This document shows positions 44,985 to 56,822 of a stretch of 64,000 nucleotides of DNA, piece after piece. Origin of the DNA: Xenoacremonium recifei (taxonomy: Eukaryota > Ascomycota > Sordariomycetes > Hypocreales > Nectriaceae); NCBI GenBank assembly GCA_012184525.1, contig WOFQ01000057.1, positions 176,521 to 240,520 on the forward strand. Reading direction: 5' to 3'. Position numbers and translations under genes: made by a program. Positions within the stretch are counted from its first letter, which is position 1. The number at the start of each line of letters is the position of its first letter. The notes beneath the pieces are model-generated. The model did not search any database, was not told where the DNA came from, and saw nothing but the letters and a program-made list of their open reading frames with translations.

Positions 44985-46250
44985 ATTCACACAAATTTAA
45001 CAAGTGGAGGAACTATTGGGTACATTTTCTTCAACTACACCACATTTGGGCATACATTTTTACGGACTGGGGAGCTATATTGGATGGGAATGAGCTCAAA
45101 GCATAATCATGTAGGCTGATGAATGTGGCGTCTATTGTGTTATATAGACTCCCCGCGCGGGGTAACTTTTGAAACATATTTATATATATATACGATGCCG
45201 CATAATCAAGGCCTTGAACTTTTAATCTAATATCGTTGGATCATTAAGCTCCCGGGTACTACTTCGCATCGTTCATTTCACATCTCATGGACCGCAGCAC
45301 ATCCAGAGGGGAAGGGGCTTGTCGCATTCTTGAGAATATTTTGGATACAAATAGAGAGCTGGAATGTTGCTGACCTGCGAGATTCTTGCGTTGAACCATG
45401 TAGAGGTACTTGAGGCTGATTAGTAGAAGTAGGGTAGGTCACGGGGTTGAATTTTCCGTCAGAGATCGTATTCGCTCGGTAAGGGAATCAAGAGGATCCA
45501 ACCATCAAGATAAAAATACTAGATAGCGATCTTATTCGATAATTTCAATTCTGAAACTCGTTCCTTGTCAAGTTCGAGTTCAATCTCAGCACAGGTATGG
45601 TAATTAACCCTGGATTTGAAGTGCCTGAAAGGGCAGGAAATTTCGCGACACGAGAGAGGGGGGTTTCCCCATTTGATTGCCTAGCGGAGGCTTACTCGCT
45701 GTTTCAAAGTATCTAGCAGAAAATGTATGCTATGTCGTTATTTTTGGTGAGTAATGGTAGTCTCGCGAGTAGAGGCGCCAACATCGACGCGCAAGAGCGC
45801 TCGACGACATAACGTGCTTAAGTTAGGAGGAGAGATGTACGCCCTACTGCCATTTATTGCAGTTATCTTATCTGATTCTTTACTCTATCGTGCGGAAGAA
45901 ACCATTTTCGTATACGTTATGACGCCTGTCATTCACAGCTTCCGTGGCTAGTCCATTATGTTTAAAATTGAATGACCGCACAGCATAGATAAGGGCAGCC
46001 TCAACAAAAAAAAGGGCAACGGATAAGCATGCTGAGGGCAGACTTGTACGATGTTCTAGGATCCTTCCTTCATTCTCAACCATGACCCGCTACTAACAAG
46101 CTATTGCCGTCTCCGCAGATACATGCAGACTAACGCTAGTCCCTGCAACTGTGTTGTGCCACCGAAAGATCATTGTCAAGCAGCAAGTGCCACTTCTGCT
46201 CCGGATCAAAAGGGAACGGTTGAAACCAAGTCAGTAATCACAGAAATCTG
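44985..46250. other. Intergenic region
   Basis: About 1.27 kb. It holds a perfect 12-bp palindrome CCCCGCGCGGGG (45151-45162) in the 3' flank of the GPI gene, followed by a TATATATA run near 45182. No gene supported, although an ATG at 46124 could begin an upstream exon of the next model. Confidence 0.45.
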
Positions 46251-46699
46251 ATGGTCAAGCATTTGGGTGTTTACCTCTGGGGCAGTGTGTCGTCCCCCAC
46301 GCCTCCGGTCGTCCCGAACCCTAGCAAGTCTACGTTTGGATACAAGCTGAACAATGCATTTCAGCTCCGTATTGGAGACCCAAATAGTCCTTACGCACCC
46401 ATACTGCATATTTCACTGGGACCCAAGTCCTGGCGAGTCCTGGCATTAGTTGACCAATGGTACACAAATGACGCAAAGATCTTCTGCGAGCATCTCCATT
46501 TCCGTGATCCTACCTCCCTGGAATGCACAGAATCAATAGTGTCCTGCACGACGCGAGTCTGGGAGTCAGCTGATGGTGAGTTCCTTTCCTAACAACTACT
46601 ACTCTGAACAAGGAGACAAGATATCTATGCACAGCATTGCAGAAAGAGGAGCTACTTCATCCTTCATTTCAAGACGAGCTGAGCAGCCTTTGTAGGTAG
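46251..46699 (+). CDS. Small hypothetical protein (uncertain model)
   Basis: Two pieces, 46251-46575 and 46635-46699, join in frame across a GTGAGT..CACAG intron to give 129 residues that end DALQKEELLHPSF followed by a short tail. The central part FQLRIGDPNSPYAPILHISL reads like folded protein, and the joined phase supports a real gene. The 5' end is unsure: an ATG near 46124 opens another frame (MQTNASPCNCVVPPKDHC) that may be an upstream exon. I do not recognise the family. It could also be a decaying remnant. Confidence 0.4.
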
Positions 46700-47245
46700 C
46701 TGACTTCACCAAACAGGAGTTAGCTCGACGTCTTGTACGAGCGGAGAGGCATCTTCCGACTCTCATTGAGTAGCACGGGCTTCACTCAGCTATGTTGTGA
46801 TGTTCTGCGTGAGCTCAGCTCTCCACAGTCCTCACCGGCAGGTGCGTCCTAGCCGACTGAGGAAGACCTAGAATCGTTTTAGCCAGTCTTGATGGTGACA
46901 ATGTAACCTGGGACTCAATAGTTTCAAGGTGGAAGAGAGACCGGCGAGACTGAAAGTTGCTAGACTAATCCCTAAGGGTGGTCTCTGCACTCATAACATG
47001 GAGGGTCTTGAGATGGCTTCGATAAGGAAACCAACGACTGATCAACCTGAAAGAGCCATTGACTAGGATGCAGATCTTTGGCCCAGTCAAGTATAAAGTC
47101 AACGAAATTCCCGCCGTTCTCAACCGGAATTTGGTCGAAACAAAGCAGGAGCAGCCGGCCACTCAACATCCTCAGTTCGCACTCCTCTTCCTCACTTGTT
47201 GTTCATATTATCAAGTAAAAACCTCAGTCTCTAGTCAGATCAACG
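46700..47245. other. Intergenic region
   Basis: About 550 bases, promoter side of the Asn-rich protein gene. Nothing further supported. Confidence 0.45.
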
Positions 47246-49939
47246 ATGGCTACCCCTACCCCCATTAAGCGTCTCTGTGATGTGAATCGGTCTGCGACCG
47301 AGCCCATCACTTATGACGACAAGCTCTTTCAGAAAAAACCCGGATTAGCTGCTGCAGAAGGCTTCCAGCTTTCACCCGCACAACTGCGAGATGTCTTCGT
47401 TATCCAAGCAGATGCCTTCGGAAAACTTCCGACTCGTTTGATCATACCTAATCTATCAAGTAAGAAAGAGGATGGTGCTGGTGATTGGCACCGTGTGACA
47501 GGGTTTCTCTATCTAGTTGAGCCAGTGGAATGGGTGCCTCGCGTCCGCCATGGCGCAACAATTCCCGTTTCCGTTTTCAAGAAACCTACCATAAAGGAAC
47601 CTGTTCCCGTGTACCAGTCTGAAATGTACACATTTGGCGTAAAATGTCAGCTGGAAATCCCAACTGCACCATCTTTGTTGAAGACAAAGGCTCAACCAGT
47701 TACGAACAACCCTATCCCGTCCACCGCAACCAAAGATGGGCTGGAGGTCAGGGATAATCTCCCTCCATTTCCGATCCACCAACTCACAGTGTATCCCATG
47801 CTTCGTGTCAAAGCTATTAAGCAACAGGCGATTGACTTCAGAGTCTCTGTGGCGGCCAACAGCAAAGAGCTGAAGTGGAACAAGAGCGACACACCCAAGT
47901 ACTGGGACAATACTAGAGTCACCGCGAAGCGCATCGCACCCACGTTAACAGCGTTTCAGCTTCACCCGCTTCCCCTCAAGGGACCCGACGCGGTGGCCAA
48001 CGCGAGTTGGATCCTTCCGATCCCTCAGACCTTAAGCAATGGAGAATTGCAAGTGACCACCCTTATCAGCCGGTCAACCTGGGTGAACTGGTATGTTTGG
48101 GAAGAGAGTCCATGGGTTGATGCGCATGGAAAAATGCTCTTGGTGCCAGCCCCCCTCAACCAGACCGCATTCCAGCACGCAACGACGTGGGCGCCATTGG
48201 TAAGTCACACCTAGAAGGCAGAAACGAAACACAACGCCCCAATTTTAGTTGATGATCAAGAGAAACTAACACGGTAAAAGAACCTCCCTGCACCGCCTAC
48301 GGGACCTGTTACAGCTCCGGTATACCCACCTGCGAATCCGAACCCCAAACCAATGACGGACTCCAATGCCTCCACAAATAACCCGGTTTCTACTAACCAG
48401 AACACTTCCAACCCAAACACCAACGTCAACCCAAACACCAACGTCAACCCAAACACCAACGTCAACCCAAACACCAACGTCAATCCAAGTACGACCAACC
48501 CGAGTACTGCTAACCCAAATGCCAACACCAACCCTAACACAAATATCATTCCAAAGCCCAACACCATTCCCAATACCAATATCGTTCCGAATACTATTAA
48601 CCCAAACCCCAAAGTTAACCAAAATACCACCCCGCCCACGAACACCAACAAAAACATCAACAACAACGGACCTGTGACTTGCGAACCTTTGAAATCTGTA
48701 AACATAGAGCCAATCAAAAGTCCACAGACAACACCCGTCAATAACAACGGCACGCAGCAGCCTGTCAACAACGGCACGCAGCCCACTAACACTGATGTGG
48801 CGGGCACAACTACCGTGCCAAAGGGCCCGGATGCAAAGCCCCAGAGCCAACAGACACCTCCTGCTAACACCAACAACAACCTGTGTCCGCCTCAGAATAC
48901 TGGAAGAGAAGTAGTAGTGCCTAGGCCCATTAGCGAGCAAATTACTGCTCCGACGAACAATACAGCTCCCACGGACAACCAACCCAAGCTCACTAGCCAG
49001 CAGACAAACACAAGTCCAGTCAGCAATACCAACAACGCGCCAAAGCTGCCAACAGGACAACAAAACGCTGTGCCCACCAACGAAAACACGAGCACGAACA
49101 AAAGCAACGGATTTCCACCCGTCAATTCCAATCCGAAGACTCAGCCAATTAGCAATTCCGCGGCTCCTACAGTGACTAATGGGACGAATTCCAATTCTAC
49201 GGTTCCCAAACCGACGGTTCAAACCCCAACGCCCGCTGACAGTAGTGGGATGAGGCCCCAGGAGCCCCCCAAGATCATGAATTCACAAGCAAAGCCTGGA
49301 AATACCAATACCAATACGAACATTAACAACAATGGATGTCCCCCAGCCAATACGACCCCCAAACCGCAGAATACAGAGGTCTCACAGACCCAACCCGCCA
49401 AGAGCATAGCCCCTAATCCCGTGGCCCCCAAGCCCGCAGACCAGCAGTCCACGCCTATCAATAACAACACAAACGTCAATAACAACAAAGTACCTGCAGC
49501 CACCGATACGAGTCCAAAGAACTTGGATAAAAAGCCTCCCACGGGTTCTAACGCTAATACCCAAGCCCCGACTAACACAATCCCCAAGTCATCGGATACT
49601 CAAATTGGAATCAATCCAAATGCCAACAGCAATGGCACCAGTCTCGTCAACACGACTCCCAAGCCCCAAGTTGCTCAGCCGAAGCCTCCAACTAACACTG
49701 GCACCAACGGGCTCACTCTGAACAACACGTCAACAAAGCCCCAGGTTTCAGAGTCTAAACCCATCAACAACACGAACACCAACACAAATATCAACAACAA
49801 CACAAACAACGCATTCACAAATCCCAATTTGACAAAGCCGACTTCATGGCCTTTTCATGGTACCATTATTCTTCGATGTCCTTGCTGTCCTCCTGGGATG
49901 GAACCCGTTACCATCACCTGCCCTACCAACAAGTCATGA
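47246..49939 (+). CDS. Large protein with novel N-terminal domain and Asn/Pro/Thr-rich disordered tail
   Basis: Two exons (47246-48199, 48281-49939; intron 81 nt) encode 870 residues. The first 318 residues look globular (LSPAQLRDVFVIQADAFGKL, WVNWYVWEESPWVDAHGKML) but match no family I know. No signal peptide is apparent. The next roughly 520 residues are low complexity, dominated by Asn, Thr, Pro and Lys, with four perfect NPNTNV repeats and many NTNTNINNN tracts. The protein ends in a short ordered Cys-bearing segment (ILRCPCCPPGMEPVTITCP). The second exon stays open for 553 codons with conserved phase, so it is a real coding region. Long antisense frames over it are by-products of the base bias. 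Role unknown; the tail is likely disordered or aggregation-prone. Confidence 0.8.
48410..48481 (+). repeat. 18-bp tandem repeat, four perfect copies
   Basis: Unit AACCCAAACACCAACGTC coding for NPNTNV, at 48410, 48428, 48446 and 48464 with no mismatch. Degenerate copies continue downstream. A likely site of copy-number change. Confidence 0.95.
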
Positions 49940-50833
49940 ACCTTTTACTCTTTCAATTCCTGGCCTGTTGAAGATATATTGCCTCTCTGATGAAGTATTG
50001 ATCAATCAGTGAGATGCTTTTCCACATGAGCTCACTGTCCCCCTCGAAACAGCTCTTTTGTTCTTGCGCTCTCCTTATTGTTACCGCCTGATTTCATCTT
50101 CTACTTTCACTTGAAGACATGTCAGCTTTGCTTAGGGATATTGTGAACGGTTGGATCCAGATCTTCTTATTCTTACGAAATCACATGGATATATTATATG
50201 TCCCCGCAACATCCTGTTATTGTATGGGCAATTTGGTTCTATCAAATGAAGTGCTTGATGGCATTTGTAGTTTTCTAGGAACGGATTCACCACAGTTGCA
50301 GAACTGCACATTTCATTTGTTGGATTGGCTTCGAGAAGCCAGACGCCTGGCTGTGCTATTTCCTTTATTTATTTTTCCGTGTTCTTGGGCGAAGCTTTCT
50401 ATCCCATATCAGACTTTGAACCTCAGAATATGTTAAAACAAATTCTGGCTCAGCTCAGGCCAGGGAGCGGTTTGATAAATGCTGTCGAAGGTGATATTAT
50501 GTCTGGCAGAGAATATAGGAAATTCAATACTACTAGAACAAAGTAGAATGCCTGGGCCAAAGATCCAATCGTTGCTTCTTCAGGGGTGAACTTCTTGCGC
50601 AACTTTGTTGTCGACAAGCAAAGGCCATAGTTCTACTTTTTGACCGCCCTCGCTGCAAGAATGGGCTTTAGGGAAGAGATGAAGCGCCGTTATATGTCAA
50701 GCCTTTACGCACTCCATCTAGATAGGCAAAAAGACAGCTATCGTTAAGGTAAGAGTCATACTATTTATACTCCGTATTAAGGGTGAGATAAGTAAGACTA
50801 AGAGTGCAGTCAGAACCACGCTGGGTCTAAACC
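49940..50833. other. Convergent intergenic region
   Basis: About 890 bases. Two overlapping frames at 50119-50436 and 50325-50546 have protein-like composition but do not join and have no recognised family, perhaps a gene relic. A TACTCCGTA word is at 50768-50776. Confidence 0.4.
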
Positions 50834-53387
50834 TCATCTTTGAGACATTTGATATTCCATCCAGCTTCTTTCTAGACTGTCGAAGTTGAAAATCGGATTC
50901 GTTGGGTGCGTTTGTCTTACAGCATCACTATGACCCAGTGGCTGTGAATAAGTGAACAATGATCCAAGACCACCGTTTGGATTATCTGGTTCCGATTGTG
51001 ACCAAAGAAATGAATCAACCTCATTGCTGCCGTGGACTTCTGGCGGGTGACTATTAGTTTCAAAAGTGTTGCTTTGAGTATTTGAAGGGCATTGTTTCCA
51101 ATGTTGAGCCCAGTTCCTGAACCTCTCGTAGCCCGAAGGTGACTGACACAGAGGTCCCGTTGCGGTTCCAGACTGAGCAGCCAATCGAGATATTGCTCTT
51201 TCCAGTAACTCGACTATAGAGAACTCAGATTTCTCCATGCTGATACCTCTGGTCATGAGACGCATCAAAATTAAACCGTTTGCAAGACTGCTCTGCAATG
51301 AAGTCGTGTTCTCGTTCAAACTTTGTGCAAGAAATACGAGCAAGGCCGCTCGACACGAACTCAGCTCTATGTAAGATGCTTTCGCTAAGCCGCCGTGGTC
51401 CCTCAAAAGCTGACAAAGATCAAGGATCTTATGTGAAGCTTGTATGCAGTCGAACGCCAGCATGGACCGCGCCGTATTTGCCTTTGACTTTGGAGATCCT
51501 GGTGATGCTGAGGCTTTGCTATTCCTGAAAAGAAACGGACGACCCATGAATACTTGGGTGAGTAAAAAGGCAAGGTTCAGATGCACGTTTGCCCGAAACA
51601 TGTCCTTTTCTGGATCCAAGTCTTTGCAGTAAAGGTCGGATGGAAGTGAAGACCACCATTCTTTAAGGTTGTCACTATACTGAACTAGTTCGTCCAGCCT
51701 GTCGATCTGTAATGATTTTGACGAATTTTGAAGCCGTATGCTGCCTTTTTTAGACCCTAGACATCGACAAGAGGAGAGAGGAACCGAGGATAACAAGGAG
51801 ACAGAAGGAACTTACAGTGTCGATGCAACGGCCTCCAGATGCGGCGTGAGGGTGATCATTGCGCGAAGATTTTCGAAGTTGGAAGGCTGAAAGTCTGGCG
51901 TTCCAGTTGGCATTTCAACGTCTATGTCTAAGCTAGAAATTGACAAGGGTCTGCCATGAAGAATACATATTCTTCTGCGGGAGTATATTAGCAAAAGCCA
52001 GTGAATAGGGATTTGTTTCGCACTTCTCGAGGGTGTATACTGTCCACCACAGCCGCCTACGCACTTCCAGCACGTGCTCATCTAAAGGAACACCCGAATT
52101 CCTTCGATGCATACCATTTTGAATGGCCATTTTGATAGCCATTCCAAGATATGTATAAGAAAGACCAGAGGAGTCCAAAGGAAGGGTATATACGCCGAGG
52201 AGTAGGCATGCCTGAACACTCTCTAACGATGCTATTGTCAATACATCGGGGATAAGCTTGACAGCCGTTTTATAGAAAGCAACCCCAACATCGTCTTCAA
52301 CGGACGAATCGTGAATGTTTTGATCGTAGTCTGATTGCTCGCCTCTTGCGGCAGATTCCAGATCAACAAACTGTGTACCGATCGCCAAGATAGCAAGCAG
52401 AAGGCACCATGTTGAAGAATCATCGCTAGAATGCTTATGTGGCTGCTTATATATGTTGTCAAGCTTCGTCATAGTGGATTTCTCTTCGACGTAAAAATAA
52501 TTGGTCTGGCCAAACTTGAAAAATACACCAAGGAGAAATTGAGCGACCGGCTGCGGAGGGAACCAGTCTGATACATTGAGAACCGTAGAATCGGAAGGTT
52601 GCAAGTGCTTGGCTCTGTGATACTCTATATTGGGGCTTGCATGATGTTTGCTCTACCCCATCGTCAGCACGCATTACAACGACATGTGGAATTCTCACAA
52701 CCTCAGCCCCAAGATTAATGAATTTCGTTTGAACTAACTTGGAAAAGTTCCAATGTGAAAGCTCTCCGGAATAATCTGTTGCTAATAAGACAGTTTCTCT
52801 TATATTTGTGTTTTTGCCAAGAACTCACGCGCAGCGTTCTCGGAGATTTCCTCCACTGTGAAAGACTCATGTGCCATTTCTAAGTCATCAGACTCATAAC
52901 CCTCTTCTACCTCGACTGAACTGGGTAACGTTGATTGTTCTGAGGATAGAGTCTCTAGCACCCTCCGTAGCTCACTATTGTCAATAGGGACATGACCTAT
53001 GAAATGAGCGAGGATCTGTTCCATCAATTTAAGCCTCTCGTGCTCTGTGTCTTCTAGCGGCCGTACTCTGCAATGCGATTAGCGCTCATCTAACATCTAT
53101 ACAGAAAAGATTCACATTGCCTGCTCTAAAAGGTCCGCAGAAATGTTGCGCGCACGATTTTGGCAAGTCCGGCGTAAGCGTAAGCACCTATCACATGGAA
53201 CACCTCCTTCGCATTTCTCCTTGAGCCTTCGACATATATCGCAACTGTATGGTGTTAGAATAAACACATGCAGATGTAATACGCCAACATACGCTCTAAA
53301 AGTTCTTTTACGGCCCTTCTCAGCGAGCGCAGATCTCCTTTTCATGGCGTTTTGAGGTAATAGTGACGTCGTTGGTGGTTCAGCCAT
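50834..53387 (-). CDS. Zn2Cys6 transcription factor
   Basis: Seven exons: 53387-53293, 53244-53116, 53067-52829, 52775-52671, 52624-52024, 51974-51816, 51740-50834; 744 residues. Cluster Cys33, 36, 43, 49, 52, 59 (CDICRRLKEKCEGGVPCDRC) lies just after the first splice. The TF domain shows the typical HYSGELSHWNFS, WFPPQPVAQFLLGVFF, FGQTNYFYVEE, YTYLGMAIKMAIQNGMHR, EVRRRLWWTVYTLEKRICI and HGRPLSI. The boundary of exons 4 and 5 is the least certain (donor GTGCTG). The frame upstream of 53387 is open but reads like leader sequence. As the only regulator at this end, it probably controls the transporter, HAD and FAD-enzyme genes to its right. Confidence 0.85.
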
Positions 53388-54088
53388 CGTAGGCAAGTTT
53401 CCTGTCGCGCTGTGCGAAAGGGATGCACCTAGGATTTCGAACGCGAAATCAGTGGGGTGAAGCGGTGACTCTAGAATGAGTTTTCGGAGGTCCTTATAGT
53501 ACAAAACGCAACGGAACACGAAGGAATTCATAACGTGAACTTCCGGAGGGATCAAAGAAAGATAAGACTTTATGAAGGAAGAATAGGTGAGGGGATTAAG
53601 ATAAGAGACAGAACAATGGATCAACCCGAAGTCGGAGATAAATGGACGATGTGGCCAATGATAAGGTGACGGGTGACATGGGTCTCCAGAGAGCTCACAA
53701 GAAAAAGCATCACTACGGGAAACATCGACATAACATGTTCGAATGATATAGATCTCATCTGGCACCATGCCCAATTTCTTTTGGAACTAAGCATCAGCTG
53801 ATAGACTAATCTTTGTATCCTACGCTGCGACCTTGAATCGCTGTTATCCCTGGGGTTTAGAGTACGGATGACAATGATTGATGCCTAGAAAAGCACGTTT
53901 CGGAAGAAACTAAAGGATTATTGACCAATGCATCTTTATTGAATACTGCTGGCTAGGAAAAGTCCACATGTATGTACACCGATAACTGTAGCTGGTGGGG
54001 ACTCCAGTATCCGCACAATAAGACTTCAGGGCGTGGCTGACTTAGTCCAGGTGTTGAGGGCAGTGCAAATCAATGGCAGACTTAATGT
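53388..54088. other. Intergenic region
   Basis: About 700 bases: the promoter of the Zn2Cys6 gene and the 3' flank of the Dal5-like gene. An in-frame extension of the regulator to 53774 exists but has no domain. Nothing else supported. Confidence 0.5.
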
Positions 54089-56190
54089 CTACATGGTATA
54101 TCTGAAATGAGGGTTCATCCTGTCTGTCACGTCCTGCTCCCCTAGTAAGCGACCTTCGGCTTCTTGTTGTTCTCCAGTGAGACCGCTAGCAGCAGCAGCC
54201 TTATCTCGGCGACGATTCTCATACATATACCAGACCCGCCAGGCAAGAATGATGGCGAATTCGAGTGCAAAGCAGATAGAGCACGCGATGGTACCTGAAA
54301 CATATCGAGGCGCATCGGACGTCTTGAAAACGAAGGAGCCACCAATGTTACCAATACAATAGGCCAAGAAGGTCAAAGATGACATGACTGTTTTTTTGGT
54401 ACGCCCAGCGACATTGGAAGGAACTGCGAAGAGATTAGAGAGGATCATCGCTGGGGAAACGAGAAACACACTCAGAGACCAGGCGAGAAAGATGGGGAAA
54501 ACGAAGGGCATGGTCATAATATATAAGCCCCATTTGACCCATTTCAGCTCGGCAGTGTCTGGAAGCAGCGACATGGCCAACAAGCCAATAAACGGCGTCA
54601 CACAACCAAACATCATTATGTACATGCGTCGGTTGGGCACTTTACGGATGTAGATACCAATTAGAAGAAAAAGTATTAGAGAAATGACTGAATTCCGTCA
54701 GTAAGGGCTGTTCGCATCTACCCAATTAGCCAAGAAACGGGAACCTACCAGAACGGGGCAACCCGACGAGAAGAACATCCATGTTACTGAAACCAAATGA
54801 TGTATACATGATCGAGCCAAAGGCGGTCAGACCCCTATAAGTAGTGCCTTAGAGTCATACTAACTTAGAAATCCGGATGCTCGCAACTTACCCGTTTGGG
54901 ATGTTGTTAATAAAGGCATTGCAAAAGCTGAACCACACCTGAGGGTCTTTAAAAGCTTCAGCTACCTGCGGCCATGACCATTTGATGCCAGTTGTGTCTC
55001 GACCAGTTTTGTTCCTGATGATACGAGCCTGACTGTTTTAATTAATATCATATCTTCAGAACAAGCCAAAGGAAATTGACATACGCCATATGTCTCTCTT
55101 TCTCGCTTAACCACCGAGCCTCCTTTGGTGTGCTAAGGAGGAATATTGACGCAACAGCAAGTATGATAGTAAGGCCCCCAAGAAAAAGGGAGATGGTGCG
55201 CCAAGGATCGATGCCGCCATGTTTCTGAACGTATCCTGCAATGCCGTACATGATCAAATCACATACGATGAGGAAGAAGGCATTGGCAGATTGCCAGAAG
55301 AGGGCACGAGATGCCTGCTCCTCGATTCTATACCAGCTTCCAATGATGAGAAGAAAGCCGGGCGAGATGGAGCACTCGAAAAACCCTTGTAGTGCTCGAA
55401 GGGCCATAAGCTGGGCCCAATTATTGACAGCACTGATACAGATAAGACAAATCGCTATTTATGTATTCAGCGTGTATACTGTGCCCGCAAGGTTCAAGGC
55501 TTACCGACCCCAGCACATCATGTACACAGTCAAGCAACGACCGATCGGCCAGCGCTGCAGCAAGAAGTTGGATGGGAATTCGCCAACAAGATAGGTGATG
55601 TAGAATCTGATCTAACTGTAAGTTTGATGTGAACTAGGTCAAGGTCTCAGCTACTTACATGGTCGTTAGCCAGTTGTACTGGGTGCCTTGGAGGTTCAAG
55701 TCTGTTCGTAAACCGAAGATCTGGCGTCCCGATTAGATCACAACAGATGATTATAGGAGCGGGGAATGCTTGTCTTACTGCCTGGATCCCGATTGAGGTC
55801 TTGTCTGTTTGCTGAATTCCATAACAGCAGAACCTGGGCAAATGTTAGGAACCATCCAACTCTGAGGATCCAACTCTAGGAACAATCTGACATGAGGGGT
55901 AATAGCCAACGGTCAATCTTCTTTAGGAGACGCTTGTACTCTGCTTCCGTAAATTCTATAACTCCCGTCAGCCCAAATTTTAGAAACTTGAAACGCGGGT
56001 CTGAATTATTACCGGATTCATCAAGAACTGTATCAACCTGGCCGGCAGACACATCGACATCGACCCCAAGCTCGGAGTCGATCTGTTTAGTTTTTTCCTT
56101 GTCATCAACGATAACGTCGGCATCTCGCTGATCAAGCGGCGTCATTTTAAGATCATGGTCCGTTGTAACTGCATTGGTGATCGCTGACAT
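54089..56190 (-). CDS. MFS transporter, allantoate permease (Dal5/ACS) family
   Basis: Eight exons: 56190-55892, 55833-55779, 55720-55659, 55606-55509, 55454-55085, 55032-54892, 54834-54749, 54687-54089; 569 residues. Anion:cation symporter family of carboxylate, allantoate, nicotinate and similar uptake systems. Family marks: a long acidic N-tail ending in EYKRLLKKIDRWLLPLM, CYGIQQTDKTSIG, LNLQGTQYNWLTT, LVGEFPSNFLLQRWPIGR, LMALRALQGFFECSISPGFLL and FSFCNAFINNIPNGG. Twelve helices are expected in the plasma membrane. Every splice phase fits. It lies next to a HAD hydrolase, which suggests import of an organic acid. The exact substrate is unknown. Confidence 0.9.
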
Positions 56191-56822
56191 CGCGACAATG
56201 TTCTTCGCTTACTAGATCCTTGACCTGATAGGTAGCCAGATGCCCAAGTCGAATAATGAATGCAACCCAGAGAAAGCATATAATTAGAGGAAATGGCGAT
56301 GGCCATATATGAGCTTCCGAGATATCGCTTTGGCCAATTCGGCAACGAAGTTAACGAGACGAGTACTCCCTTATCTCCAAAACAGGGAAACTAGGCCAAG
56401 GCGGAGGGTCGCGAACCGTGGGGAAGGCTTATCTTCATCCTGATCTACTCCGGGGGTAGGAGGCAGATAAGCTATTCACATCGATAAACCGGTGTCAAGC
56501 CGGTCCAGGTGACAACAACTCCTTCAATTTTGGACCGGAGATAAGAAAAAAAACGTGCGGCCTCGTGCGAAGACGTGGGAGGGGTTGTGGATATGCAAAT
56601 GGCGCCGGGCGCTTCCTAATAACCGGAGTTCTGGACAAATCAAGATCTACGTAATGTCAAACACCGGCGGGCCGGTGGGAATGCGATTCTGAGGGGAGGA
56701 ACTTGCACTCAAGATGAACTATGCTGCACGAAATGTGGCGTACAGGGACTAGGGTAGATACATGCATGAACGGATTGTGGCTCTGTCTAATTCACCTAAG
56801 TTAATGTTATGATGTGGAACGT
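56191..56822. promoter_or_regulatory. Promoter region of the Dal5-like gene with CCGG boxes
   Basis: About 630 bases with several CCGGT-type boxes: AACCGGTGTCAAGCCGGTCC at 56487-56506, TGGACCGGAG at 56531, AACCGGAG at 56621 and ACACCGGCGGGCCGGTGGG near 56660. They resemble paired CGG/CCG half-sites of Zn2Cys6 factors. Confidence 0.45.

Noticed and set aside
43842..44990. 382-codon antisense open frame, Arg/Gly/Ser-rich
   Set aside because: It lies exactly opposite the GPI protein gene, whose C-ending codons remove stops on the other strand. No domain or splice logic of its own.
48256..49222. Two long antisense frames (207 and 318 codons) rich in Val, Gly and Leu
   Set aside because: They mirror the Asn/Thr/Pro repeats of the sense gene; a by-product of low complexity.
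50119..50546. Two overlapping frames of 105 and 73 codons
   Set aside because: They cannot be joined by plausible splicing and match no family; at most a relic.
53388..53774. N-terminal extension of the Zn2Cys6 gene to 53774
   Set aside because: Open frame only. The Met at 53387 sits properly ahead of the zinc cluster and the upstream part looks like leader sequence.
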